Assembly (NCBI RefSeq): GCF_024721115.1
Contig: NZ_JAMDHK010000009.1
Span: forward strand, 1-64,000
Source of the DNA: Salipiger pentaromativorans
GTDB taxonomy: Bacteria; Pseudomonadota; Alphaproteobacteria; Rhodobacterales; Rhodobacteraceae
Reading direction: 5' to 3'
Length of the DNA: 64,000 bases
Both the position numbers and the translations under genes were made by a program. Below are positions 42,612-51,492 of the stretch, piece by piece (position 1 is the stretch's first letter; the number at the start of each line of letters is the position of its first letter). Under the pieces are notes generated by a model that saw only the letters and a program-made list of their open reading frames with translations, was not told the DNA's origin and ran no database searches.

Positions 42612-44189
42612 ATGGCGAAAATTGCCTTCATCCTTTTGTGTCACAAGGACCCTGACGCCATCATCAAGCAGGCGCAGAGCCTGACGGCCGTGGGCGATTA
42701 CATGTCCATCCATTTCGATGCGCGCGCGCCGCAATCGGCCTATGACAAGATCCGCAAGGCGCTTGCCGACAACCCCAATGTCGCCTTTGCCAAACGCCGC
42801 ATCAAATGCGGCTGGGGGGCGTGGAGTCTGGTGCAGGCGACGCTGAACGCGGTCGAGGCGGCGGTAGAGGCCTTTCCGCGCGCGACGCATTTCTACATGC
42901 TGTCTGGCGATTGCATGGCGATCAAATCGGCGGAATACGCGCATGAGTTCCTCGACCGGCGCGACGTCGATTACATCGAGAGCTTCGATTTCTTCAAATC
43001 CGACTGGATCAAGACCGGCTGGAAGGAAGAGCGGCTGATCTATCGCCACTGGTTCAACGAGCGGACGCAGAAGAAACGGTTCTACGCCATGTTCCGGCTT
43101 CAGCGGCGTCTGGGGATCACACGGCGAATCCCCGAGGACATCGAGGTGATGATCGGCTCGCAATGGTGGTGCCTGCGCCGGCGGACCATCGAATGGATCC
43201 TCGAGTTCTGCAAGCGCCGCCCCGATGTGATGCGCTTTTTCCGCACCACCTGGATTCCCGACGAGACGTTCTTCCAGACCCTGGTGCGCCATCTGGTGCC
43301 CGAGCAGGAGATCGAGAGCCGGACGCTCACCTTCCTGATGTTCACCGATTACGGCATGCCGGTGGTCTTTCACAACGACCATTACGACCTGCTGTTGAGC
43401 CAGGATTTCCTGTTCGCGCGCAAGATCAGCCCGGATGCGAAGGAACTGAAGCGGCGGCTGGGGGTGCTGTATTCCTCGGAAGGGGCGCGGTTCCAGATTT
43501 CCAACGAAGGGCGGTCGCTGTTCAAGTTCCTCACCGGCCGGGGGCGGATCGGCCGCCGGTTCGCTCCGCGCTTCTGGGAAACCGAAAGCTCGCTGGGGCG
43601 CGAGCGCGAGCTGCTCATCGTGGTCTGCAAGAAATGGCACGTGGCCAAGCGGCTGCTCGAACGCATGCGGCAGGTGACCGACATTCCCTGCATCGACTAT
43701 CTGTTCAACGAGGAAAGCTGTCCGCTGCCCGATCTCGGCGGGATCCAGTCGACCATGGGCAAGCGGCACCGTCACCGGCGGGCGCTGATGCGGATGCTGT
43801 TCGATTATTTCGAAAGCGACCGGCTGGTCATCTGCCTCGATCCGTCGAATCTGGAGCTGATGGAGGATTTCGTGCGCGACCGCTCGGTCACCCGGCTGCT
43901 CGAGATCGAATGCCGGTTCTCCGACAGCTATCTGATCGGCCACGCGATGCGCGTGGGGCTGGCGGGCGACCGCACGCCACGCGAGACGCTGAACCGCTTG
44001 CTGCCGACGATCCGCAACGACATGATGCACGAGAGCGACCGCATCCGCGACGCGCATTTCGAAAATCACCTGCGGCTGCGCGAAATCGACCCGCCCGCGA
44101 CCAACGCCAAAGCGATTTCCGTCTTCCTCGGGCTGCCCGAGGACAAGGCGCTGGAGATCGCGGAAACCGACTACCTGTTCGCCGACTGA
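42612..44189 (+). CDS. Core-2/I-branching beta-1,6-N-acetylglucosaminyltransferase-like (GT14) with DUF5928
   Basis: 525 residues. Residues 1-270 match GT14: IAFILLCHKDPDAI at the start, HFYMLSGDCMAIKS near 98 and IGSQWWCLRRRTIEWIL near 182 with TWIPDETFFQTLV near 213. The remaining 250 residues (from about 275) are the DUF5928 extension, with ELLIVVCKKWHVAKRLLERM and RLVICLDPSNLELMEDF. No membrane segment; cytosolic. Likely adds a branching sugar to a surface polymer. Only a weak ribosome-binding site is seen. Confidence 0.9.
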   Translation: MAKIAFILLCHKDPDAIIKQAQSLTAVGDYMSIHFDARAPQSAYDKIRKALADNPNVAFAKRRIKCGWGAWSLVQATLNAVEAAVEAFPRATHFYMLSGDCMAIKSAEYAHEFLDRRDVDYIESFDFFKSDWIKTGWKEERLIYRHWFNERTQKKRFYAMFRLQRRLGITRRIPEDIEVMIGSQWWCLRRRTIEWILEFCKRRPDVMRFFRTTWIPDETFFQTLVRHLVPEQEIESRTLTFLMFTDYGMPVVFHNDHYDLLLSQDFLFARKISPDAKELKRRLGVLYSSEGARFQISNEGRSLFKFLTGRGRIGRRFAPRFWETESSLGRERELLIVVCKKWHVAKRLLERMRQVTDIPCIDYLFNEESCPLPDLGGIQSTMGKRHRHRRALMRMLFDYFESDRLVICLDPSNLELMEDFVRDRSVTRLLEIECRFSDSYLIGHAMRVGLAGDRTPRETLNRLLPTIRNDMMHESDRIRDAHFENHLRLREIDPPATNAKAISVFLGLPEDKALEIAETDYLFAD

Positions 44190-44196
44190 GGATAGA

Positions 44197-44565
44197 ATGG
44201 CCTATATTTACGACGACGAGAACATCTTCGCGAAGATCCTGCGCGGAGAGATCCCCAATGATACGGTGCTGGAGACCGAGCACAGCCTCGCCTTCAACGA
44301 CATCCGTCCGCAGGCGCCGTTGCATGTGCTGGTGATCCCCAAGGGGAAATACGTGAATTACGACGATTTCGCCCGCAATGCCTCGGATGCGGAGATCCTC
44401 GACTATACCCGCGCCATCGGCACGGTCTGCGAGATGTCGGGGGTGGAGGCCGACGGGTTCCGCATGATCGCCAACGCCGGCATGCATGGCGTGCAGGAGG
44501 TGCCGCATCTGCATGTGCATATTCTGGGCGGCCGCACGCTGGGCCGGATGCTGAACCCGGCCTGA
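44197..44565 (+). CDS. HIT family protein (Hint/HinT-type)
   Basis: 122 residues. The histidine triad HLHVHILGG near 107 and FNDIRPQAPLHVLVIPK near 34 define a HinT-type purine nucleoside phosphoramidase. FAKILRGEIPNDTV is the normal N terminus. GAGGATAG precedes the ATG and the gene lies seven bases after the GT14 stop, so they may share a transcript. Confidence 0.95.
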   Translation: MAYIYDDENIFAKILRGEIPNDTVLETEHSLAFNDIRPQAPLHVLVIPKGKYVNYDDFARNASDAEILDYTRAIGTVCEMSGVEADGFRMIANAGMHGVQEVPHLHVHILGGRTLGRMLNPA

Positions 44566-44682
44566 TCCAACGGCGCGGCCGCTGGCCGCACAGGTTTTCT
44601 CTCCGCCGCCCCCGGGGCGGCGGATCGGCGCCTCTGGCGGCGTGACGGGTTTGCCGGGTGCTGCGCCGGTGCGGGTGTTGTG

Positions 44683-44719
44683 ACGCCTCCGGCGGGAGTA
44701 TTTTCGGGAAAGATGAAAG
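44683..44719 (+). repeat. GC-hairpin plus TATTTT element, possible terminator repeat
   Basis: CGCCTCCGGCGGGAG followed by TATTTTCGGGAAAGATGAAAG. I recall this arrangement as a recurring intergenic element in Rhodobacteraceae, usually behind genes. The short stem (CTCC/GGAG) and the T-rich run fit a weak plus-strand terminator for the HIT gene. Only one copy is in the window, so the repeat status rests on recollection. Confidence 0.4.
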
Positions 44720-44731
44720 GGCCGGTCCGGG

Positions 44732-45658
44732 TCAGGCGGCGGGCGTGCTGCGGGTGAGTTCGAGGAACACATCCTCGAGATCGGCCTGTTCCGTGCGCAC
44801 GTCGCGGATGCGGATGCCGGCGCCGCGCACCAGTTCCAGAACCTCCTCGGCGGCGGTCTGCGAGGCGTGATAGCTGAGCGCGATGAGCCCGCCCTCGCGC
44901 CGCTCGGCGCTGATGCCGGGGGCCTGCGGCAGGATGTCGGGGGGGCTTTCGGGCTGGATCACCATGGTCTTGGCGTCGAGCTGGCCGAGCAGGTTGCGGG
45001 TGCTGTCGCGGGCCACCACCGCGCCCTGGTCGATGATGGCGATCTCGTCGCACATCTCCTCGGCCTCTTCGAGATAATGGGTGGTGAGGATGATGGTCAT
45101 GCCGCGCTCGCGGTTGAGCTTGCGGACATTGGCCCAGAGCATCTGGCGCAGCTCGATATCGACGCCTGCGGTGGGCTCGTCGAGCACCAGGATATGAGGG
45201 GCGTGCACCAGCGCCTTGCCGAGCAGAAGCCGGCGGCGCATGCCGCCGCTCAGGGTGCGGGCATAGGCTTCGGCCTTGTCGGACAGCCCCACCATGCCGA
45301 GGATCTCGTCGCTGCGGCGCAGGCGCTTGGGCACGCCGTAGAGCCCCGCCTGCACCTCGAGCGCCTGACGCGGGGTGAAAAACGGATCGAGGTTCAGCTC
45401 CTGCGGCATGATCCCGATGGCGGCGCGGGACTGGCGCGGGTTGCGGTCTTGGTCCCAGCCCCAGATCGTCACCTTGCCTGCGCTTTTCACCACCAGACCG
45501 GCCAGGATGTTGATCAGGGTCGATTTGCCCGCGCCGTTCGGCCCGAGCAGGCCGAAGATCGAACCGGTCGGAACCGTCAGGTCCACCCCCTTCAACGCCT
45601 GCTTGCCGCCTGCGTAGGTCTTGCGCAGCCCTTCGATCCGGATCGCGTCGCCTGTCAT
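44732..45658 (-). CDS. ABC transporter ATP-binding protein (ABC-2 type), permease not adjacent
   Basis: 308 residues. Walker A is GPNGAGKST near 37, the signature is [32 protein letters not shown] near 137-168 with Walker B, and [12 protein letters not shown] holds the switch histidine. The C-terminal 80 residues are the regulatory tail seen in DrrA/GldA-like exporters. Its membrane partner would be expected next to it, but downstream is the HIT gene on the other strand and upstream is a zinc protein on the other strand. Cargo unknown. Confidence 0.92.
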   Translation of the reverse strand: MTGDAIRIEGLRKTYAGGKQALKGVDLTVPTGSIFGLLGPNGAGKSTLINILAGLVVKSAGKVTIWGWDQDRNPRQSRAAIGIMPQELNLDPFFTPRQALEVQAGLYGVPKRLRRSDEILGMVGLSDKAEAYARTLSGGMRRRLLLGKALVHAPHILVLDEPTAGVDIELRQMLWANVRKLNRERGMTIILTTHYLEEAEEMCDEIAIIDQGAVVARDSTRNLLGQLDAKTMVIQPESPPDILPQAPGISAERREGGLIALSYHASQTAAEEVLELVRGAGIRIRDVRTEQADLEDVFLELTRSTPAA

Positions 45659-45732
45659 GCCGAGCCTTGCCCCTGTGCTGTTCTTCGCTCATAACGCAGG
45701 TAGTGCAGCTCTGGCGAAAAGGGAACCGCAGG

Positions 45733-45912
45733 ATGACCACCGAAGCCCCGGAGATCAAGATCGTCGACAGCCACCGAATCGCCTGCGACGGCGGCGAGGG
45801 CGCGCTGGGCCATCCCCGGGTCTGGCTGAACATCCCGCACGACAAGGGCTATGTCGAATGCCCCTATTGCGACGCGAAATACATCCACCGCGATTTCGAA
45901 GGCAAGGTCTGA
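45733..45912 (+). CDS. CHCC zinc-finger protein (NDUFS6-like)
   Basis: 59 residues. The ligands are C19, H28, C44 and C47 in RIACDGG, GHPRVWL and ECPYCDAKY. This is the PF10276-type CHCC finger, related to complex I subunit NDUFS6. In alphaproteobacteria it may bind complex I, but this is inferred. The ATG at 45733 lies right after AGGATG-like purines; longer upstream frames are unlikely. Confidence 0.9.
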   Translation: MTTEAPEIKIVDSHRIACDGGEGALGHPRVWLNIPHDKGYVECPYCDAKYIHRDFEGKV

Positions 45913-45965
45913 GCCCCGCCTCCCGGGCCGGGTGATGCGGGCCCGCCCTCAGCCGACTGGGTGAC

Positions 45966-46892
45966 ATGCTTGCCATCTTCCTCAAGACCGTTCCGTTCTT
46001 TGCCCTGATCGGCCTCGGTTATGGCGCCGGGCGCACGCGGTTCTTTCCCGAAGAGGCCACCGCGGCGCTGACGAAATTCGTCTTCTATTTCGCGCTCTCG
46101 GCGATGCTGTTCCGCTTCTCCGCGACGCTGTCGATTTCCGAGATCTTCGACGCGCGGCTGGCCTCGGCCTATCTTTGGGGCAGCCTGGCGGTCTATGCCA
46201 TCGGCACCGCGGTCGCCTTTGCCCGGCGGCTCGACGTGCAGACGGCGGCCATCGAGGCGCAATGCGCCTGTACCGGCAATACCGGTTTTCTCGGGGTGCC
46301 GATGCTGGCGCTGCTGTTCGGGCCCGAGGCCGTCGGCTCGATCATCCTGGTGCTTTGCATCGACCTGATCGTGTTCTCGTCGCTGCTGGTGATCCTGGTG
46401 ACCGGGGCGCGCGAAGGACGCATGTCGCTGGGGATCTTCCGCATCGTGGGGGTGGGGCTGCTCAAGAACCCGATGATCGTCTCGATCTCGGCCGGGCTGG
46501 TCGTGTCGTCGCTGAACCTGCCGCTGCCCGATGTGCTGACCGAATTCCTGACCATCCTCGGCAATGCCGCGACGCCCTGCGCACTCTTCGCCATCGGCGC
46601 CTCGCTGGCCTCGAAATCCGCCGAGCGGATCGCGGTGTCGGGCTGGCTGAGCTTTGCCAAGCTCGTCCTGCACCCGCTTTTCGTCGCCGCGGGCGTCTAT
46701 CTGTTCTTCCCGGTGACGCCCTTCCAGGCCGCCGTGGTGGTGTCGGCCGCGGCGCTTCCGGTGGCGGGCAACGTGTTCATCCTGGCGCAGCATTACGGCG
46801 TGGCGCCGCAGCGGGTGTCGGCCGCGATCCTGATCTCGACCACCGCCAGCATCTTCACCGTCAGCGCCGTGATCGCGCTGGTGAGCCCATGA
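45966..46892 (+). CDS. AEC family transporter (auxin efflux carrier type)
   Basis: 308 residues with about ten membrane segments in two halves. The unwound-helix region [22 protein letters not shown] near 98 is typical of the AEC/BART superfamily. Members export auxin-like or carboxylic acids such as malate; the substrate here is unknown. The stop overlaps the next ATG (ATGA), so it is coupled with the YaiI-type gene. Confidence 0.9.
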   Translation: MLAIFLKTVPFFALIGLGYGAGRTRFFPEEATAALTKFVFYFALSAMLFRFSATLSISEIFDARLASAYLWGSLAVYAIGTAVAFARRLDVQTAAIEAQCACTGNTGFLGVPMLALLFGPEAVGSIILVLCIDLIVFSSLLVILVTGAREGRMSLGIFRIVGVGLLKNPMIVSISAGLVVSSLNLPLPDVLTEFLTILGNAATPCALFAIGASLASKSAERIAVSGWLSFAKLVLHPLFVAAGVYLFFPVTPFQAAVVVSAAALPVAGNVFILAQHYGVAPQRVSAAILISTTASIFTVSAVIALVSP

Positions 46893-47341
46893 CCGCGCTT
46901 TACGTCGATGCCGACGCCTGCCCGGTCAAGACCGAGGCGGAGCGGGTCGCCACCCGGCACGGTGTCCGGCTTTACCTGGTGTCAAACGGCGGGCTGCGGC
47001 CGCCGGCCAATCCGCTGGTCGAGACGGTGATCGTGCCCGAGGGGCCGGATGTTGCCGATATGTGGATCGCCGAGCGCTGCGGTCCCGGCGATGTGGTGGT
47101 GACCGGAGACATTCCGCTGGCGGCGAAATGCGTGGCCACGGGGGCGCGGGTGCTGCGACACAACGGCGAGCGCTTTACCGAGGCCAATATCGGTCAGCAG
47201 CTTGCCATGCGCGATCTGATGGCGGATCTGCGCGCTGCCAATCCGCTGGGCCAGGGCGGCGGTGGCAGGGCCTTTACAAAGGCGGATCGCTCGCGCTTTC
47301 TGGATGCGCTCGAACGCGAGATGAGGCAGGCAAAGAGGTAG
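46889..47341 (+). CDS. YaiI/YqxD family protein (DUF188)
   Basis: 150 residues. [10 protein letters not shown] at 5-14, [13 protein letters not shown] near 71 and [23 protein letters not shown] near 90 are the DUF188 motifs, a PIN-like fold with conserved acidic residues. Nuclease activity is predicted for the fold but not established. The ATG overlaps the transporter stop. The HAD gene begins two bases after its stop. Confidence 0.93.
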   Translation: MTALYVDADACPVKTEAERVATRHGVRLYLVSNGGLRPPANPLVETVIVPEGPDVADMWIAERCGPGDVVVTGDIPLAAKCVATGARVLRHNGERFTEANIGQQLAMRDLMADLRAANPLGQGGGGRAFTKADRSRFLDALEREMRQAKR

Positions 47342-47343
47342 GC

Positions 47344-47964
47344 ATGGGCATCGAAGCGGTGGTCTTCGACATCGGGAACGTGCTGATCGAATGGCAGCCC
47401 GAACGCTATTACGACCGGACAATCGGAGAGGACCGGCGTCGTGCGATGTTTGCGGAGGTCGATCTGCATGGCATGAACGAGCGGGTCGATGCCGGTGAGG
47501 ATTTCCGAGAGGTGATCTATGACACCGCCGAAACATACCCCGGCTGGCGCGACGAGATCCGGCAATGGCACGACAACTGGATCGAGCTTGCCGCGCCGGA
47601 GATCCCCGGTTCGGTCCGGCTGTTGCGGGCGCTGCGCGGGCAGGGGATTCCGGTGTTCGCGCTCAGCAATATCGGTGAGGGCACGCTGGCGCTGGGGCGG
47701 GGCGCCTACCCGTTCCTGTCGGAATTCGACCGGGAGTATATTTCCGGCGCGATGAAGGTGACCAAACCCAACCCGCGCATCTATGAGCTGGTCGAGGCCG
47801 ATTGCGGTCTGGCACCGGAAACGCTGCTCTTTGCCGACGACCGCGCCGAGAATATCGCCGCCGCCGAGGCCCGGGGCTGGCAGGGGCATCAGTTTCGCGA
47901 CGCGAAGGGCTGGGCCGACTGTCTTGTGTCCTACGGGCTGTTGCCCGAGGGCATTGCGGTCTGA
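47344..47964 (+). CDS. HAD family hydrolase (YihX-like)
   Basis: 206 residues. VVFDIGNVLIEW near 6 is a HAD motif I with D9 as nucleophile; the DxGNV form is typical of YihX-type sugar phosphatases. VFALSNIGEG (motif II), KPNPRIYELV (motif III lysine) and LLFADDRAENIAAAEARGW (motif IV) follow. Probably a phosphatase of a small sugar phosphate. An AGAGGTAGG lies just before the ATG. Third gene of the coupled run from 45966. Confidence 0.92.
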   Translation: MGIEAVVFDIGNVLIEWQPERYYDRTIGEDRRRAMFAEVDLHGMNERVDAGEDFREVIYDTAETYPGWRDEIRQWHDNWIELAAPEIPGSVRLLRALRGQGIPVFALSNIGEGTLALGRGAYPFLSEFDREYISGAMKVTKPNPRIYELVEADCGLAPETLLFADDRAENIAAAEARGWQGHQFRDAKGWADCLVSYGLLPEGIAV

Positions 47965-47988
47965 GCCCGCCCGGTCGGGTGGCAGAGG

Positions 47989-49233
47989 TCAGGCGAGCGC
48001 GGGCGCCGGTGTGCGGTCTTCCCGAACCGGCAGGTGGACGATGGCGCTGAGCGCGCCGACACCGACGCCGATCCACCAGACCAGCGTGTAATCGCCGTGG
48101 ATGTCATACATCCGCCCGCCCAGCCAGACGCCCAAAAAGCCGCCAAGCTGGTGCGAGAAGAAGACGATGCCATACAGCGTGCCCATGTAGCGCAGCCCGT
48201 AGATATGCGCCACCAGCCCCGAGGTGAGCGGCACGGTGGCCAGCCAGAGCGACCCCATGGCGACCGAGAACACGATCACCGAAAGCGGCGTGATCGGCAG
48301 CATGATGAAGAGCCCGGCGGCGATGGTCCGCGCGGTGTAGATGCCCGCTAGGAGGTATTTCTTGGGCCATCGCTTGCCGGCCCAGCCCGCCGTCAGCGTG
48401 CCGGCGATATTGGCCATGCCGATCAGCCCGATCGACACCGCCCCCAGCGCCGAGGTGCTGGTGATGCCGATGTCGTGCAGCAGTCCGCCGGGCAGGATCG
48501 GGCCGCACATCTCGGTCACGAAGGCGGGGAAATGCGCGGTGATGAAGGCAAGCTGATAGCCGCAGGAGAAAAAGCCCAGAAAGATCAGCGCAAAGGACGG
48601 GTCGCGCGCCGCGCGCAGCAGGATGGTGCCCAGGCTCTCCTCCAGCTCGGCCCGGCTGGCGGGCTGCACCGGAGCGCGCATCAGCGGCAGGGCGGCCAGC
48701 ATTGCCAGGATCGCAGCGGCAAAGATCAGGAACACGGTCTGCCACGGGAACATGCCCAGCATCCATTCCGCAAGCGGCGCGCCAAAGATCTGTCCGGCGC
48801 TGCCCGCCGCCGTGGCGATGGCCAGCGACATCGAGCGGTTCTCGTCCGAGGCGGCGCGGCCCACGACGGCAAGGATCACGCCAAAGCCCGTGCCCGCGAT
48901 GCCGAAGCCTACCAGCACCTCGTTGAGCTGTAGCGCGCCGGGGGTGACCGACTGGCTCGACAGCACCAGACCCACCGCATAGGTCAGCGCGCCCAGCACG
49001 ATGGCTTTGCGGTCGCCGATCTTTTCCGCCATGGCGCCGAACAGAGGCTGGCCAATGCCCCAGGCAAGGTTCTGGATTGCGATGGCCAGCGAAAACTCGG
49101 TTCGCATCCAGCCGAACTCTTCGGCAATCGGGATCTGGAAGACGCCAAAGCTCGCCCGCACGGCGAAGGACACCAGAATGATGAAACACCCCACGATGAG
49201 CACGGGGGTGAAGATGCTGGGTTGTTTGTCCAT
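47989..49233 (-). CDS. MFS transporter
   Basis: 414 residues with twelve predicted membrane helices. GAMAEKIGDRKAIVLGAL near 66 is the loop 2-3 motif. The overall pattern resembles monocarboxylate/oxalate-formate antiporter-type MFS. Substrate is not predictable. It is divergent from zapE, and a perfect palindrome at 49296 in the gap may be an operator for it. Confidence 0.92.
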   Translation of the reverse strand: MDKQPSIFTPVLIVGCFIILVSFAVRASFGVFQIPIAEEFGWMRTEFSLAIAIQNLAWGIGQPLFGAMAEKIGDRKAIVLGALTYAVGLVLSSQSVTPGALQLNEVLVGFGIAGTGFGVILAVVGRAASDENRSMSLAIATAAGSAGQIFGAPLAEWMLGMFPWQTVFLIFAAAILAMLAALPLMRAPVQPASRAELEESLGTILLRAARDPSFALIFLGFFSCGYQLAFITAHFPAFVTEMCGPILPGGLLHDIGITSTSALGAVSIGLIGMANIAGTLTAGWAGKRWPKKYLLAGIYTARTIAAGLFIMLPITPLSVIVFSVAMGSLWLATVPLTSGLVAHIYGLRYMGTLYGIVFFSHQLGGFLGVWLGGRMYDIHGDYTLVWWIGVGVGALSAIVHLPVREDRTPAPALA

Positions 49234-49295
49234 CGGTGCGGCTCCTGTTCCGGCGGCAAGTTGGGCGGCTGGGCCGGTGGCGTCAATTCGAGAAA

Positions 49296-49308
49296 TGTAA
49301 CCGTTACA
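49296..49308. promoter_or_regulatory. Perfect 13-base palindrome between MFS and zapE genes
   Basis: TGTAAC-C-GTTACA is a perfect inverted repeat in the 146-base divergent gap, 63 bases from the MFS start and 72 bases from zapE. Its size and shape suit a TetR/GntR-type dimer. No regulator gene is adjacent, so a trans-encoded regulator is inferred. Confidence 0.55.
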
Positions 49309-49379
49309 ATCATCTTTGCCGGCACGGGCAGAGCGTATCGCCTCTACACAAACCGCCGCAGCCGCGTTATGCGGCCCTT

Positions 49380-50444
49380 ATGACCACGCTGATCGACCTC
49401 TATGACGAACAGGTCGCCGAAGGGCGGCTGCTGCGCGACCCCGCTCAGGAAGAAGCGCTGCCCGAGCTCGAGCGCATCCGCGCCGCGCTGGCGCAGCCGG
49501 TAAAGAAGGGCCTGTTCCGAAAGGCGCCGGAGCCGCCCAGGGGGCTTTATCTCTGGGGCGGCGTCGGGCGCGGCAAGTCGATGCTGATGGATCTCTTTGT
49601 CGAAAGCCTTGCTGTGCCGGTCAGGCGGGTGCATTTCCACGCCTTCATGCAGGAGATGCAGTCGGAACTGCACCGGCTGCGGGGCGAGGGGGTCGAGGAT
49701 CCGGTCAAGCCGATGGCAAAGGCGGTCAGCGACGCGGTGAAGGTGCTGGCCTTCGACGAGATGCAGATCACCGACATCGCCGATGCGATGCTGGTGGGGC
49801 GACTGTTCGAACAGCTCTTCGCCGCCGGGACCGTGGTGGTGACCACATCGAACCGGGTGCCCGATGCGCTTTACAAGGATGGTCTGAACCGGCAGCTCTT
49901 CCTGCCCTTCATCGCGCTGATCAAGGAGCGGCTGACGGTGCGCGAGCTGGCCTCGGAGCGTGACCACAGGCAGGACCGGCTGAAAGGCGCGCGGGTCTAT
50001 TTCACCCCGGTGGATGCCGCCGCGCGGGCCGAGATCAACCGCGTCTGGCAGGAGCTGACGCATGATCGCGAAGAGGTGCTAGTGCTGCATGTGAAGGGCC
50101 GCAAGGTCGAACTGCCGCGCTACTGGAACGGCGTCGCGCGGGCCTCGTTCTACGATCTCTGCGGGCAGCCGCTGGGGCCGGCGGATTACCTTGCGATGGC
50201 CGATGCGCTACGGCTTCTGGTGATCGAGAACATCCCGCGTCTGGGGCGCAGCAACTTCAACGAGGCCAAGCGCTTCGTCACGCTGATCGACGCGCTTTAC
50301 GAGGCCAAGGTCAAGCTGATCGCCAGTGCGGTGGATGTGCCAGAAAGCCTCTATATCGAAGGGCCGGGGGCCTTTGAATTCGAGCGGACGGCGAGCCGGT
50401 TGCAGGAGATGCAGGGCGCCGACTGGGGGCACCACCCGCTGTGA
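49380..50444 (+). CDS. zapE: Cell division protein ZapE (AFG1-like ATPase)
   Basis: 354 residues. Walker A is GGVGRGKSMLMDLF near 60, followed by VHFHAFMQEM; Walker B is LAFDEMQITDIADAM near 124; VVVTTSNRVPDALYKDGLNRQLFLPFI holds sensor residues. ZapE/AFG1 proteins interact with the division ring in E. coli and with respiratory subunits in mitochondria. The ATG at 49380 matches the usual N terminus (MTTLIDLYDEQV). Upstream frame is not part of the protein. Confidence 0.95.
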   Translation: MTTLIDLYDEQVAEGRLLRDPAQEEALPELERIRAALAQPVKKGLFRKAPEPPRGLYLWGGVGRGKSMLMDLFVESLAVPVRRVHFHAFMQEMQSELHRLRGEGVEDPVKPMAKAVSDAVKVLAFDEMQITDIADAMLVGRLFEQLFAAGTVVVTTSNRVPDALYKDGLNRQLFLPFIALIKERLTVRELASERDHRQDRLKGARVYFTPVDAAARAEINRVWQELTHDREEVLVLHVKGRKVELPRYWNGVARASFYDLCGQPLGPADYLAMADALRLLVIENIPRLGRSNFNEAKRFVTLIDALYEAKVKLIASAVDVPESLYIEGPGAFEFERTASRLQEMQGADWGHHPL

Positions 50445-50445
50445 G

Positions 50446-50470
50446 AAAAAAGAAGGGTCCCGAAGGACCC
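50446..50470 (-). terminator. Intrinsic terminator of the minus-strand transcript
   Basis: GGGTCC/GGACCC stem with a UUCG-type loop, read on minus followed by TTCTTTTTT. It begins two bases after the zapE stop. On plus there is no T-run, so it serves transcription from the right. Confidence 0.85.
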
Positions 50471-50649
50471 TCAAGGCTGCTCGAATGGCGATTTTGCCTG
50501 TTTAGTGACTTTGGCACCGTTCCGATCCGCTGTGCAGGAGATCGGAATCCGGTTTTGCACCGGTATTTACGGTAAAACTGTCAGAAAGAGCGGCGCAGCG
50601 GCCGCAGATGCGAAGGACGATCCGGGACGGCAGCCGGATCATGGCTTTG

Positions 50650-50674
50650 CCCCCGTCGTTCCCACGGGGGTTTT
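50650..50674 (+). terminator. Plus-strand terminator-like hairpin inside the intergenic region
   Basis: A 7-bp perfect stem (CCCCCGT/ACGGGGG) with a 7-base loop followed by TTTT on plus. It could end zapE read-through 200 bases downstream of that gene, or be a structural element of the opposite transcript. Confidence 0.5.
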
Positions 50675-50760
50675 CCCCGCAAGAGCCGTTTTCGTCCCCA
50701 TTCCGTTGTCCCCCAAGCTCGCGCGCCGGGCCCAACCGGCGGAACGCTGCTCTTTGCTGA

Positions 50761-50790
50761 AGGATAGGGGGAACTGTGGCAAACCGTCAA
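50761..50790 (-). promoter_or_regulatory. Sigma-70-type promoter on minus
   Basis: On minus: TTGACG (50790-50785), an 18-base spacer, then TATCCT (50766-50761). Expected start near 50753. It points away from the LysM gene and towards the terminator at 50446. Confidence 0.6.
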
Positions 50791-50861
50791 CATTTAGTAG
50801 CGGTTTCTAAAACTATGTTCGATTTTTCTTCCGGGCCCCATTGGTTGAAGCTGGCCGCTGC

Positions 50862-51461
50862 CTATCTGCTGGGCAGAATCAGCGTCTGGCCCGGGCGCAG
50901 ATCGTCGGGACGGGCCAAAAGGGCCTGGTTCGCGGCGAAGAGCGGGCCCGTCATGTTCACATCCCCATAAAGCGCTTGCGCGATGCTCACGAGGCTGTCG
51001 CCCGCCTGTACGACATAGAGCTCGGGCAGCGTGGCCTTTGGTTCGGTTGCCGTGTCCGGCTGTGGGGCGGCTGCATCGGTGCCGGTTTCGCTCAGCGAGC
51101 GTTTGACGATGGTGTGCAGCAGGCTGCCGGGCTGGCCCGGCGCGGTGTCGTGACCGGTGGCGCTGTTGAGGTTGGACAGGGTCTGCCAGGTCATCTTGCG
51201 CAACGCGCTGTCGTCCAGCTCCGCCTGCCGAACGGGCGCTGCCACCGGTTTCGGCGCAGGCGCCACGGCAACGGGCACCGGCTCTGGCGCGGTCGCGGGC
51301 CTGAGGTCAGGCTCGGGCAGCGCGGCGAGCGCGGGATCGGCGCGGGTCACCGTGCCGTCGCGCGGATCGGGCAGGGCGTTGCGGCGCGCGCCGGGCTGGA
51401 AGGCGATCAGCGCGATGGTGATGGCCAGAAAGCCGATCCCGAGAAGCACCATACGGATCAT
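50862..51461 (-). CDS. LysM peptidoglycan-binding domain protein
   Basis: 199 residues. An N-terminal membrane anchor (about 4-20), then a proline/alanine-rich linker, and a C-terminal LysM domain (YVVQAGDSLVSIAQALYGD, FAANQALLARPDDLRPGQTLILP, about 147-198). Likely an inner-membrane-anchored periplasmic protein touching peptidoglycan. It follows the rhodanese-like gene by 31 bases on the same strand and is probably co-transcribed. Confidence 0.9.
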   Translation of the reverse strand: MIRMVLLGIGFLAITIALIAFQPGARRNALPDPRDGTVTRADPALAALPEPDLRPATAPEPVPVAVAPAPKPVAAPVRQAELDDSALRKMTWQTLSNLNSATGHDTAPGQPGSLLHTIVKRSLSETGTDAAAPQPDTATEPKATLPELYVVQAGDSLVSIAQALYGDVNMTGPLFAANQALLARPDDLRPGQTLILPSR

Positions 51462-51492
51462 GCGATCCTCCCCTTGCTGCCGTCTGTGCGGC

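Larger units (their letters stand above)
50443..50754 (-). ncRNA. Possible minus-strand small transcript (non-coding RNA or 46-residue peptide)
   Basis: About 310 bases bounded by a good promoter (50761-50790) and a strong terminator (50446-50470), with no clear protein gene. It contains stable hairpins: TTCCGATC/GATCGGAA (50520-50547), CCGGT/ACCGG close by, and CCCCCGT/ACGGGGG (50650-50670). A 46-residue frame, 50642-50502, starts at an ATG preceded by a GGGGG run but has no recognised domain. I cannot match it to tmRNA, 6S, SRP or RNase P RNA. An RNA gene is the best guess. Confidence 0.4.

Noticed and set aside
44603-44623. GC-only hairpin (CCGCCGCC/GGCGGCGG) after the HIT gene
   Set aside because: Stable stem, but no T-run on either strand and the region is extremely GC-rich, so chance pairing is likely.
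50443-50754. tmRNA, 6S RNA or SRP RNA
   Set aside because: I could not find the tag-coding sequence, the GGAA tetraloop segment, or the 6S central-bubble layout; only a generic RNA call is justified.
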